Position numbers and translations under genes: made by a program. Positions 34,605 to 42,890 of a stretch of 64,000 nt of DNA are shown piece after piece (position 1 is the first letter of the stretch; every line of letters begins with the position of its first letter). The DNA is taken from contig NZ_JAQMWP010000015.1 in the NCBI RefSeq assembly GCF_030403745.1, positions 218,033 to 282,032 of the forward strand. The letters run 5' to 3'. The notes below the pieces were generated by a model. The model did not search any database. It saw only the letters and a program-made list of their open reading frames with translations, and was not told the origin of the DNA. The DNA is from Streptomyces sp. S.PB5. GTDB taxonomy: Bacteria; Actinomycetota; Actinomycetes; Streptomycetales; Streptomycetaceae.

Positions 34605-35141
34605 ATGCGCGCGATACGCGTAGCTTCGGCCGCTCTGCTGGGCGTCAGTGCCCTCGCCCTCTCCGCGCCGGCCGCTGCGGCGAAGGGGGACAACAACATC
34701 ACGCCGTTCGGCTTCAGTGTGCAGCCCTCGACGATCGCGGCGGGTGGCCAGGTCACCCTGCAGCTGGACCGGGACAACGGCGGCTGTGTCGGCTCCGCGA
34801 CGGTCAGCTCGGCGGTGTTCGACACGATCACCATCCCGGGGAACCGGTCGTCGGCGACGGCGGTGGTCGACTGGGACGCCAGACCGGGCGCGGTGTACAA
34901 GGTGACGTTCTCCTGTGACGGGGCCAGCGGTTCGACGAACCTGACCATCGCCACCGGGCGCACCAGCCCGGCCCCCACCCCGTACCCCTACTACCCGAAC
35001 CGGGGTGTGCACGCCGGTGAGGGCGGCACGATCGCCGGATTCGATCTCAAGGAGATCGGGCTCGGTGCCGCACTGATCGTGGGCTCGGTCGGGGCGGCGT
35101 ACCACTTCTCCCGGCGCCGCACCGGAGAGGACGGCGCCTGA
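34605..35141 (+). CDS. secreted, C-terminally anchored surface protein
   Basis: The 178-residue protein has a signal peptide ending A-P-A-A-A-A-K near residue 26. An Ig-like region follows with T-P-F-G-F-S-V-Q-P-S-T-I-A-A-G-G-Q-V-T-L and two Cys (in G-G-C-V and S-C-D-G). Then come a Pro-Tyr-rich linker, a Gly-rich segment, a membrane helix (I-G-L-G-A-A-L-I-V) and an R-R-R tail. It is a paralogue of the protein encoded at 35241-35732: both have the same domain order. It lacks LPXTG, although the tail looks like a sorting signal and a class F sortase is encoded nearby. GGAGGATTCACC precedes the ATG. Confidence 0.75.
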   Translation: MRAIRVASAALLGVSALALSAPAAAAKGDNNITPFGFSVQPSTIAAGGQVTLQLDRDNGGCVGSATVSSAVFDTITIPGNRSSATAVVDWDARPGAVYKVTFSCDGASGSTNLTIATGRTSPAPTPYPYYPNRGVHAGEGGTIAGFDLKEIGLGAALIVGSVGAAYHFSRRRTGEDGA

Positions 35142-35157
35142 CCGCCGCGGTCTCCGG

Positions 35158-35208
35158 CACAGGCCTTCGCCCCGGCACCCTTCCCAGGGTCCGGGGCGAA
35201 GGCCTGTG
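35158..35208. terminator. 18-bp perfect bidirectional terminator
   Basis: CACAGGCCTTCGCCCCGG (35158-35175) pairs perfectly with CCGGGGCGAAGGCCTGTG (35191-35208). The 15-base loop holds a further 5-bp stem, ACCCT/AGGGT. It sits between convergent genes 34605-35141 and 35241-35732 and can serve both. Confidence 0.85.
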
Positions 35209-35240
35209 TCCGTGCGCTCAGCGGTCTCCGAAGGGGAAGC

Positions 35241-35732
35241 TCAGATGCGCTTCTCGGAGCGGCGGCGCATCCAGAACAGCCCGCCGCCGATGACGGCCGC
35301 GGCCACGAGCCCGCCGCCGATGGCCATGTCGGTCGGGGTCGCGCCGGCGGAGCTGCTGCCGCCGAGACCGCCGCGGACACCGCCGATGACGGTGAAGACG
35401 CTGTTGAACGTCTTCGGCGTGCCTTCGCAGGTGGTGGTGACGCTGTACGCGCCCGGGTTGGCGTTCGCGTTGACGGTCACCGTCGCGGTGGCTGTGCTGC
35501 CGTCCTTCGAGATGAGCGGCGTGGTCGGGAAGGCGTTCGAGCTGATGGTGCTGCCCATCGCGGCGCAGGCAGTGCCACCGCTGACGGTGAGCACCAGCTG
35601 ACCGCCCCGGGCGATGACGCTGGGCGCGGCGCTGACACCGGTGGGCTGGGTCCAGGCCGACGCCGTAGGGGCGGCGAGCCCCACGACGGCGACCGCGGCG
35701 ACAGAGGCCGCCAGGGCACGGGTGGTACGCAT
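35241..35732 (-). CDS. secreted, C-terminally anchored surface protein (paralogue of 34605-35141)
   Basis: The 163-residue product has a signal peptide (ends near A-P-T-A-S-A at residue 26). An Ig-like domain follows with G-V-S-A-A-P-S-V-I-A-R-G-G-Q-L-V-L, a matched Cys pair (T-A-C-A and T-T-C-E-G), a Gly-rich linker, a membrane helix (A-I-G-G-G-L-V-A-A-A-V) and a basic tail R-R-R-S-E-K-R-I. The shared domain order with the convergent neighbour indicates an old duplication. GGATCAC precedes the ATG. No LPXTG is visible. Confidence 0.75.
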   Translation of the reverse strand: MRTTRALAASVAAVAVVGLAAPTASAWTQPTGVSAAPSVIARGGQLVLTVSGGTACAAMGSTISSNAFPTTPLISKDGSTATATVTVNANANPGAYSVTTTCEGTPKTFNSVFTVIGGVRGGLGGSSSAGATPTDMAIGGGLVAAAVIGGGLFWMRRRSEKRI

Positions 35733-36065
35733 GTGATCCTCCGCGGAAGGCGCCCCGGGAACGGTCCCCGGTGGATCGGCGAGAAAGCACCTCCCAGAAA
35801 GACCCTCAGTTGCCGTGCCGGAGCGCGCATTTCGGCGATGGTCCGTCCTGGTGAGAGGACACGCCGAACGAAAAGCGCACAATCGGATATTGCCGCAGGT
35901 CACGGACCGTCAGAAATTTCCTGCCGACGGCAACTCGGATGGCGCACCCACCGGTATGGCGGCCACCCGTTCGCTGCTGTCGCGTCGCCGGATGCGCGAG
36001 CGGTACCTAGCGTTCTCGTATGCGCGAAATGACGGGGCGACGGCCGCGTCGAGAGGGGAAGTCGA
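35733..36065. promoter_or_regulatory. divergent promoter region before the sortase gene
   Basis: This 333-base gap separates the minus-strand surface protein from the plus-strand sortase gene. CGTTCGC (35968-35974) and CTAGCGTTC with TAGCGT at 36008-36013 match, with the same 40-base offset, the motif before the surface protein gene at 34605. GAGAGGGG precedes the sortase start. The left half contains the other gene's promoter; nothing else is recognised. Confidence 0.5.
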
Positions 36066-36734
36066 ATGTCTGCGTCCGAACTGGCCGATCTGGCCGAAGA
36101 GGAGGAGCAGCGGAAGAGGCGCGCTCCTTGGGGCGTGATAGCGCTTGTGCTGCTGACCGGCCTCGCTCTCATTCGGAATGGTTCGGGAGAGTTCGACGTG
36201 GGTCCGCCGCAGCCGGCGACCGCCGCTGCGGCGGACAGTCGTGTTCCCGGCACCTTCGGCGGGTCCGCGAAGCCACTGCCGTACTCGGTGCCCGAGCGGG
36301 TGCGGATTCCCGCGATCCAGGTCGACGCGCCGGTCGTGCCCGTCGGTCTGGACGCCGACGGCTGGGTGGACGCGCCGCCGCCCGAGGACCCGAACCTGGC
36401 GGGCTGGTTCACCGGTGCCGTCGCTCCGGGTGAGAAGGGCACGGCCGTCGTCGTCGGCCATGTCGACAACAAACTGGGCCCCGCCGTGTTCTACGGACTC
36501 GGGGCCCTGAAGAAGGGAAATCGCGTCGAGGTGCGCCGCCACGACGGAAAGACGGCCGTGTTCGAGATCTACGGCATCGAGGTGTTCGAGAAGAACAACT
36601 TCCCGGGCGACCGTGTCTACGGTTCGAAGGGAACTCCCGAACTACGGGTCATCACCTGCGGGGGCGGTTTCTCCAAGCAGAACGGCTACGCCGGGAACGT
36701 GGTCTCCTTCGCCCGTCTGGTCGAGGTCCGCTGA
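36066..36734 (+). CDS. class F sortase
   Basis: The 222-residue protein has one N-terminal membrane helix (residues 21-37), a linker, and a sortase domain with the catalytic His in V-V-V-G-H-V-D (about 125-131), Cys in I-T-C-G-G-G (about 194-199) and the C-terminal R in S-F-A-R-L. The Y-G-L-G-A and V-E-V-R-R strands are also present. Class F enzymes are typical of actinobacteria; they cut LPXTG-like sorting signals and join proteins to the cell wall. Its substrates here are unknown. The nearby anchored proteins are candidates only by location. Confidence 0.85.
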   Translation: MSASELADLAEEEEQRKRRAPWGVIALVLLTGLALIRNGSGEFDVGPPQPATAAAADSRVPGTFGGSAKPLPYSVPERVRIPAIQVDAPVVPVGLDADGWVDAPPPEDPNLAGWFTGAVAPGEKGTAVVVGHVDNKLGPAVFYGLGALKKGNRVEVRRHDGKTAVFEIYGIEVFEKNNFPGDRVYGSKGTPELRVITCGGGFSKQNGYAGNVVSFARLVEVR

Positions 36735-36767
36735 GCTTTCCCCGACCGGACGGACGCGGAGCGGACG

Positions 36768-37616
36768 TTATGCGTCATGCCGTCTCGGGACGGTGACGTG
36801 ATAACCGGAGTCCAGAAGCTGCGGCAGATAATCACGCAGCGCCCGGACACTCTGGGAACGGTCGCCCCCGGCGTCGTGCGAGAGCACCACGACGCCGGGG
36901 GCGGCGCCGTTCTCGACCCGGCCGACGATGCTGCGGGCCGGGGGCGCGGTCCAGTCGAGGGTGTCGACGGTCCATGCGAGGGGTTCCATGCCCAGCTCGG
37001 CGCCGAGCTGGAAGGCGGCGCGGTTCCAGGCCCCGTAGGGCGCGCGGAACCACTGGGGGCGCTCGCCGTACGCCTCCTCGATGACATCGCAGGTGCGTTC
37101 CATCTCGGAGCGGATCCGGCCGCGGCTGAGCCGGGTGAGCAGGGGGTGGGACCAGGTGTGGTTGCCGACGGCATGGCCCTCGTCGGACATCCGCTCCAGC
37201 AGCTCCTTGTTGTCGACCGCCATCTCGCCACAGACGAAAAACATCGCGCGCACGTCGTACTCCGCCAGGATGTCCAGGATGTCGGGCGTGTAGCGGGGAT
37301 CGGGTCCGTCGTCGAAGGTCAGCACCATGGTGCGGCCGCGCCCGGACACCTTCAGGAACGGCTCGTGGCGCACCAGGGTCCGGCTGCGGGCGGCGCGCGG
37401 CGGGCCGTAACCGGTCAGGGGCTGGAGGCGGTAGGCGGAGGGCTTGAGCGGGCGGCTCGCCTGGGGACCCGTGGCGGGGAGCACGGGCCGCTTCGGGGGC
37501 TCGCCGCCGGCCGCCGTGAACAGTCCGGCGGTGCCGGCCGCCCCGACCGCGGCGGCGCCGGCGAGCAGGACCCGGCGGCGGGAGAGCAGCCGTGTGAGCA
37601 ACTGATCCTTCGTCAT
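36768..37616 (-). CDS. polysaccharide deacetylase
   Basis: The 282-residue protein is a NodB-domain deacetylase of the CE4 family. It has a twin-arginine-type signal (S-R-R-R-V-L-L-A-G at about 12-20), then T-F-D-D-G-P-D (catalytic base and metal Asp), H-T-W-S-H-P (metal His pair), R-A-P-Y-G and a W-T-V-D-T-L-D-W stretch. The likely target is N-acetyl sugars of peptidoglycan or another envelope polymer. It is convergent with the sortase gene, 33 bases away. Confidence 0.87.
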   Translation of the reverse strand: MTKDQLLTRLLSRRRVLLAGAAAVGAAGTAGLFTAAGGEPPKRPVLPATGPQASRPLKPSAYRLQPLTGYGPPRAARSRTLVRHEPFLKVSGRGRTMVLTFDDGPDPRYTPDILDILAEYDVRAMFFVCGEMAVDNKELLERMSDEGHAVGNHTWSHPLLTRLSRGRIRSEMERTCDVIEEAYGERPQWFRAPYGAWNRAAFQLGAELGMEPLAWTVDTLDWTAPPARSIVGRVENGAAPGVVVLSHDAGGDRSQSVRALRDYLPQLLDSGYHVTVPRRHDA

Positions 37617-37705
37617 GACTCATCAGTCGCCCGAACCATGGCCGACGCACCAGGACATGCCCGGTGCGGCGGCAGGAAACCACTCGCCCGGCCTAGGGCG
37701 GACCG

Positions 37706-40700
37706 TCAGCGGCGGCGCACCAGAGGGAACGGCAGTGTCTCGCGGATGGTCAGCCCGGTGAGGAACATGACGAGCCGGTCGACCCCGATGCCGAGGCCTC
37801 CGGTGGGCGGCATCGCGTACTCGAGCGCGTCGAGGAAGTCCTCGTCGAGCTCCATCGCCTCGGGATCTCCCCCGGCGGCGAGCAGCGACTGCTCGGTGAG
37901 GCGGCGGCGTTGCTCGACGGGGTCGGTGAGCTCCGAGTAGGCGGTGCCGAGTTCGGTGCCGAAGGCGACGAGGTCCCACCGCTCGGCCAGCCGCGGGTCC
38001 CCCCGGTGCTGCCGGGTGAGCGGGGAGACGTCGGTCGGGAAGTCCTTGTAGAAGGTGGGCAGCTGGGTCCGTTCCTCGACGAGCCGCTCGTACATCTCCA
38101 GTACGACGTCCCCGCGGCCGTCGTCGGCGGTGTACGGCACGCCCGCGCGGTCGCAGTGCCGGTGCAGCCGCGGCAGTTCGGTGTCGGCGTCGATCTCCTC
38201 CCCCAGCGCCTCGGAGATCGCGCCGTACACGGTCTTGACCGGCCAGTGACCGGAGATGTCGTGCTCGGTGCCGTCCTTGCGGGCGATGGGCGCGCCGAAG
38301 GCGGCGGTGGCGGCGCCCTGGATCAGTTCGCGGGTGAGGTCGAGCATCACGTCGTAGTCGGCGAAGGCCTGGTAGGCCTCGAGCATCGTGAACTCGGGGT
38401 TGTGCTTGTAGGAGACGCCCTCGTTGCGGAAGGTGCGGCCCATCTCGAAGACCTTCTCCAGACCGCCGACGCAGAGCCGCTTCAGGTACAGCTCGGGGGC
38501 GATGCGCAGATGGAGGTCGAGGTCGTAGGCGTTGATGTGGGTGGTGAAGGGGCGGGCGTTGGCGCCGCCGTGGATCTGCTGGAGCATCGGTGTCTCGACC
38601 TCCAGGTAGCCGCGCTCCAACAGGCCCTGGCGCAGGGCCTGTACGGCGGTGGAGCGGGCGCGGACCACGTCCCGGGCGGCCGGGCTGGAGACCAGGTCGA
38701 CATAGCGCATGCGGACCTTGGCCTCGGGGTCGGTCAGGCCGCGGCGTTTGTCGGGGAGGGGGCGCAGGCACTTGCCGGTGAGCTGCCAGGAGGTGACGAA
38801 GAGGGTGGGTTCACCCTTGTCGCTGACGCCGGCCGTGCCGGTGGCGGTGATGTGGTCGCCGATGTCGGTGCCGGCGGTGAAGCGGTCGAGGCCGGCGCCG
38901 GACTGCGAGCGGGTGAGGGCGAGTTGGTGGTCGCCGGACCAGTCCCGCAGGGTGACGAAGACGATCCCGCCGAGGTCCCGCACCCGCATGACCCGGCCCG
39001 CGACGGTGGCCGTGCCGTGCCGGGCGGCGGAGCCCTCGCGGAGTTCGGCGAGGGTGTGGGTGCGCGGCGGGATGCCGACGGGGTAGGGGTCGATGCCCTC
39101 GGCGCGCAGCCGGTCCAGTTTCCGGTGCCGGATGCGGGCCTGCTCGGGCAGACCCGCATCCGGACCGCCGGCCCCGGCCTCGTCCCCTCCGTCGAGGCCG
39201 AGCGCCGACAGCGACGGCAGGCCTTCGGTGGTGGCCGGCCGCGGCCCGGCCTTCGGGTGCCCCTTTCCCCAGAGTTTGCGCAGCGACGGTACGGAGACGA
39301 AGCCCTCGGCGATTGCGGAGGCGAGGCCGATCCGGGCGAGGGCGCCGGTCTCGCCGTAGCAGATGAAGCGGGGGTACCACTCGGGCCGGTACTTGGCGTT
39401 GGAGCGGTACAGGGCCTCCAGCTGCCACCACTTGGAGAAGAACAGCAGGAGCCTGCGCCAGAGTCTGAGGACCGGTCCGGCGCCGATGCGGGCGCCCTCC
39501 TCGAAGACCGAGCGGAAGACGGCGAAGTTCAGCGAGATCCGGCGGACGCCCAGTTTCGGGGCCAGCGCGCAGAGTTCGGCGACCATGAACTCCATGACCC
39601 CGTTGGGGGCGGTGCGGTCACGGCGCATCAGGTCGAGGGAGATGCCGTCGGTGCCCCAGGGCACGAAGGAGAGCAGGGCGAGGAGTTTGCCGTCCTCGCC
39701 GAGGGCCTCCACGAGGAGGCAGTCGCCGTCGGCGGGGTCGCCGAGGCGGTCCAGGGCCATGGAGAAGCCGCGTTCGGTCTCGGTGTCGCGCCAGGCGTCG
39801 GCCTTGTCGACGACCTCCTCCATCTCCGCGTCGGTGAGGGCCGAGTGGCGGCGGATGCGGCAGTGGGCGCCGGTGCGGCGGACCCGGTTGACGGCTTGGC
39901 GGGTGACGCGCATGTCGCGGCCGCCGAGGTCGAAGTCGGACACGTGCAGGATCGCCTCGTCGCCGAGTTGCAGGGCACCGAGTCCGGCGCGGGCGAAGGC
40001 CTTGGCGCCTTCCTCGGAGGCGCCCATGGCGGCGGGCGCCCAGGCGTGCCGGCGGGCCGCGTCGAGCCAGGCGGCGATGGCGTGCGGCCAGGCCTCGCGG
40101 TCGCCGACGGGGTCGCCACTGGCGAGGCAGACGCCGGCCTCGACGCGGTAGGTGACGGCCGCCTTGCCGCTGGACGAGAAGACGACGGCCTTGTCGCGCC
40201 GGGTGGCGAAGTAGCCGAGGGAGTCCTGGTCGCCGTACGCCCCCAGCAGGGCGCGGATGCGGGACTCCTCGTCGCCGTGCAGGGCGGCCTCCATGCGCTG
40301 TGAGCGGAAGAGGGTCGCGGCGGCGTTGAGGAGGGCGAGGGCGCCGAAGAGGCCGAGGAAGAAGAACAGAGGGCGGGGCGGGTCGCCGTCGAAGGAGCGG
40401 CCGGAGACCAGGCCGCCGCAGACGCGGTTGGCGGCCCAGAGCAGGCGCTGGCCGCTGGGCAGGGTGCCGGGGAAGAGCGCGACCAGGCCCCAGCCGGCGA
40501 GGATGCCGAGCGCGAGGCCGGCGAAGAGCACCAGGACGGCCCGGCGTACGGCGGCGCGGCGGGAGGCGGCGTAGAACTCGCCGCGGGCGACGACCAGGAG
40601 GGCCAGGGCGAGGGCGCACACGACGAGGGAGGGGATGGAGTCGACGTAGAGGCCGACGGCCACGCCGAGGGCGTCGACGAGGATCAGCAGGCCGAGGTAG

Positions 40701-40999
40701 ACGACCACCAGCCACCAGGCGACCTTCTTGCGGGCGGCGGTCGCGCCGGCCAGCAGGAAGAGGAAGACGGCGTAGGCGAGGTTGGCACTGACCGGGACGA
40801 TGAGCAGGTCCAGGAGGCGGACCACGGGGCGCAGCAGCCGGCGCAGCGGCGGGACGAGGGCGAGGAGCAGGCACAGCAGGCCGAGGGCGCCGAAGAAGGT
40901 CGCGAAACCTTCCGGCACCCTGCTGAGGAAGCCGCTGCCGGGCCGCCGTACCGGGGCCTTGGTGTCCTTCGCCGGGGCGGCCTCGACGGTGGCACTCAT
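37706..40999 (-). CDS. lysX: bifunctional lysylphosphatidylglycerol synthetase/lysyl-tRNA synthetase LysX
   Basis: The 1097-residue protein combines an N-terminal multi-pass membrane flippase-like region (about 30-240) and a DUF2156 lysyltransferase domain (about 270-560). A C-terminal lysyl-tRNA synthetase half follows, with an OB fold near 700 and class II motifs: M-G-R-T-F-R-N-E-G as motif 2 and G-L-G-I-G-V-D-R-L as motif 3. The enzyme charges tRNA with lysine and moves it to phosphatidylglycerol, making the membrane less negative and lowering sensitivity to cationic peptides, as known in Mycobacterium. Start ATG 40999 is used because the reading frame upstream is not conserved. Confidence 0.92.
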   Translation of the reverse strand: MSATVEAAPAKDTKAPVRRPGSGFLSRVPEGFATFFGALGLLCLLLALVPPLRRLLRPVVRLLDLLIVPVSANLAYAVFLFLLAGATAARKKVAWWLVVVYLGLLILVDALGVAVGLYVDSIPSLVVCALALALLVVARGEFYAASRRAAVRRAVLVLFAGLALGILAGWGLVALFPGTLPSGQRLLWAANRVCGGLVSGRSFDGDPPRPLFFFLGLFGALALLNAAATLFRSQRMEAALHGDEESRIRALLGAYGDQDSLGYFATRRDKAVVFSSSGKAAVTYRVEAGVCLASGDPVGDREAWPHAIAAWLDAARRHAWAPAAMGASEEGAKAFARAGLGALQLGDEAILHVSDFDLGGRDMRVTRQAVNRVRRTGAHCRIRRHSALTDAEMEEVVDKADAWRDTETERGFSMALDRLGDPADGDCLLVEALGEDGKLLALLSFVPWGTDGISLDLMRRDRTAPNGVMEFMVAELCALAPKLGVRRISLNFAVFRSVFEEGARIGAGPVLRLWRRLLLFFSKWWQLEALYRSNAKYRPEWYPRFICYGETGALARIGLASAIAEGFVSVPSLRKLWGKGHPKAGPRPATTEGLPSLSALGLDGGDEAGAGGPDAGLPEQARIRHRKLDRLRAEGIDPYPVGIPPRTHTLAELREGSAARHGTATVAGRVMRVRDLGGIVFVTLRDWSGDHQLALTRSQSGAGLDRFTAGTDIGDHITATGTAGVSDKGEPTLFVTSWQLTGKCLRPLPDKRRGLTDPEAKVRMRYVDLVSSPAARDVVRARSTAVQALRQGLLERGYLEVETPMLQQIHGGANARPFTTHINAYDLDLHLRIAPELYLKRLCVGGLEKVFEMGRTFRNEGVSYKHNPEFTMLEAYQAFADYDVMLDLTRELIQGAATAAFGAPIARKDGTEHDISGHWPVKTVYGAISEALGEEIDADTELPRLHRHCDRAGVPYTADDGRGDVVLEMYERLVEERTQLPTFYKDFPTDVSPLTRQHRGDPRLAERWDLVAFGTELGTAYSELTDPVEQRRRLTEQSLLAAGGDPEAMELDEDFLDALEYAMPPTGGLGIGVDRLVMFLTGLTIRETLPFPLVRRR

Positions 41000-41087
41000 G
41001 TTCCGACTGTAGGAACTGCCGGGCCGCCTCGCCCGTCGGGAGGCCCCGCCCGCCTTCGGGAACTGGGGATTCCGATAGCCTCCAGCC

Positions 41088-41549
41088 GTGACGGAACAGC
41101 ACTCGCACCAGTTCGAGCGGGGCACCGACGGGCCCAAGGTCATCGTGGTCGGGGTGGACGGCTCCGACTCCTCCCTTCGAGCCGCGGCATATGCCGGAGG
41201 CCTGGCCCGCCGCCAGCACGCGCTCCTCGCGGTCGTGTACGTGCAGCCGGTGATGACGGCGGGCGCGGCGCTCGGGGCCCCGGTCGCGGAGACGACCGAC
41301 GAGATCGCCGAGGACCTGGTCGCCCAGATCCGGGTGGCGACCGAGCAGACGAAGGGGATATTCGACGTGCGCTGGGAGTTCCACACGTTCCGCGGCGACC
41401 CCTACAGCGGTCTGGTGAAGGCCGCGGACGAACTCAAGGCGGACGCCGTGGTGGTGGGCGCCTCCGAGCAGGCCGGTCACCGGATCGTCGGCTCGGTCGC
41501 GGTGCGGCTGGTGAAGGCCGGGCGGTGGCCGGTGACGGTGGTGCCGTAA
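41088..41549 (+). CDS. universal stress protein
   Basis: The 153-residue protein has the UspA fold: an N-terminal I-V-V-G-V-D-G-S-D-S-S at about residues 18-28 and the C-terminal ATP-loop-like V-V-V-G-A-S-E-Q-A-G-H-R-I-V-G-S. The exact partner or stress is unknown. The GTG start at 41088 is divergent from lysX, with 88 bases between. Its stop is five bases from the end of the convergent ethylene-forming enzyme gene. Confidence 0.85.
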   Translation: MTEQHSHQFERGTDGPKVIVVGVDGSDSSLRAAAYAGGLARRQHALLAVVYVQPVMTAGAALGAPVAETTDEIAEDLVAQIRVATEQTKGIFDVRWEFHTFRGDPYSGLVKAADELKADAVVVGASEQAGHRIVGSVAVRLVKAGRWPVTVVP

Positions 41550-41553
41550 CGGG

Positions 41554-42618
41554 TCACGGTGGTGCGTGCAGCGCCTCCTCGCGCAGCCGGTCGAGGACCT
41601 TCAGGCCGCCGTCGGCGTCCATCCGGCGCGTGGTGACGCGGTCGGGGTAGCACCTGCGGAACATCGAGGTGAAATGGGTGCCGTAGTGGAGGTACTCGTC
41701 GCCGTCCGGCCGGGCCAGGGGACGGGCGACGGCGTTGAAGGCAGGTTCGTGGAAATAGGCGAGGGTGTAGCGCTCGCGGTCGGCCAGCCGGACCTTGTGC
41801 GGGGTCGACAGCAGGGCGCCGTCGGTCATGAACTGCATGATGTCGCCGGGGAAGACGGTGAAGACGCCGGGGACCGGCGTGACGAACGTCCACGGTTCGT
41901 CGTGCTCGTAGCGGCCGGCCATGGATTCGCCGGGGAGCCAGTTGCGGCCGCGTTGCTCGCCGGGGACGGGCGGGCGGATGTAGAGGCCGCCGACCTCGTC
42001 CTGGGCGGCGATCACGAGCAGGCCGTAGTCGGTGTGGGCGCCGATGCCGCGTTCGGACGTGGCGTCGGCGGGCGGGAAGCGCAGCACCCTCATGTGGTGC
42101 CAGCCGTCGGCGGTGAGTCGGGTGAAGCGGTCGGGGTCGTCCAGGCCGAGGCCCAGGGCGACCAGCCGCAGCAGCCGGTGGCCGATGTCGCCGGCCACCG
42201 CCATGTAGTCCTTCATGGCGCGGGCGTAGGCGGCCGACGGCCAGGGCGCGGGCCCGTGGCAGGGCCGGCGCTCGATGACGCGGGGGTCGTCGGCGGGGAT
42301 GTCGGGGCAGACGGTGAAGATCTCCGAGCCGTCCCGCTCCCCCGCCGTCTCCTCCTCGCCGGAGGCGACGTAGCCGCTGTAGGTGAGGTCGGAGACATGG
42401 GTGGCCTTCTCGCGGAGCGGTCTGGTGCAGAAGGCCCGGGAGGCGGCCAACGCCCGTGCGGTGGCCGCCCGTTGGGGGTCGGTTGCGGTGATCTGGAAGA
42501 TGCCGTCGGACTGCCAGGCCGCGACCAGTTCCTCGCCCAGGGGCCGGTGGTCACGGGTGACGTCGGACGGTAAGCGGAAGGTCCGAAGGGGCGTCGAGGT
42601 TCGTCTGTCGCTGCTCAT
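41554..42618 (-). CDS. efe: ethylene-forming enzyme-like 2-oxoglutarate oxygenase
   Basis: The 354-residue protein matches Pseudomonas ethylene-forming enzyme over its length, from my recall of that sequence: S-D-L-T-Y-S-G-Y-V-A-S-G-E-E, the E-I-F-T-V-C block, D-G-W-H-H-M-R-V-L-R-F-P-P, G-A-H-T-D-Y-G, and C-Y-P-D-R near the end. Predicted Fe ligands are His195, Asp197 and His274; Arg283 would bind 2-oxoglutarate; Arg177 and Glu89 correspond to L-Arg-binding residues (R171 and E84 of PsEFE), and Cys323 to C317. EFE makes ethylene from 2-oxoglutarate and succinate from it while oxidising L-arginine. The gene is monocistronic. Other members of the isopenicillin-N-synthase fold are possible but match far less. 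Confidence 0.85.
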   Translation of the reverse strand: MSSDRRTSTPLRTFRLPSDVTRDHRPLGEELVAAWQSDGIFQITATDPQRAATARALAASRAFCTRPLREKATHVSDLTYSGYVASGEEETAGERDGSEIFTVCPDIPADDPRVIERRPCHGPAPWPSAAYARAMKDYMAVAGDIGHRLLRLVALGLGLDDPDRFTRLTADGWHHMRVLRFPPADATSERGIGAHTDYGLLVIAAQDEVGGLYIRPPVPGEQRGRNWLPGESMAGRYEHDEPWTFVTPVPGVFTVFPGDIMQFMTDGALLSTPHKVRLADRERYTLAYFHEPAFNAVARPLARPDGDEYLHYGTHFTSMFRRCYPDRVTTRRMDADGGLKVLDRLREEALHAPP

Positions 42619-42766
42619 GCCGGATACTCCGAGAGCGATACGAGTGGTTGCGCGTCAAACTACTGCCGCCCCCTTCTTCCTGAACAGTCATTCAGTCCAC
42701 GTGGCCTCGCCACGTATTCCGTGACGTCGTTTGCCGGACGGAAAAAGGGAGAGCCCCACGGCCGCT

Positions 42767-42795
42767 CCCCGGGCGGTTGAGGGCGTCGCCCGGGG
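42767..42795 (-). terminator. 9-bp perfect hairpin after the alpha/beta hydrolase gene
   Basis: CCCCGGGCG (42767-42775) pairs with CGCCCGGGG (42787-42795) across an 11-base loop, 96 bases past the hydrolase stop on the minus strand. The remainder of the 272-base gap holds the promoter of the oxygenase gene, not clearly visible. Confidence 0.6.
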
Positions 42796-42890
42796 CGTTC
42801 TCCGCCGCAAAGCCGCCCGGCGCCGCGTGGAGACGGACGTCGGCGGGGAGCACCGGACCGCCTGGTCGCAGGGACCGTGACGGCCGACCG

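Noticed and set aside
37910..40303. 797-codon plus-strand open frame
   Set aside because: It is antisense to lysX; its Val/Gly/Glu-rich translation is the typical shadow of GC-rich coding sequence, and lysX motifs are unambiguous.
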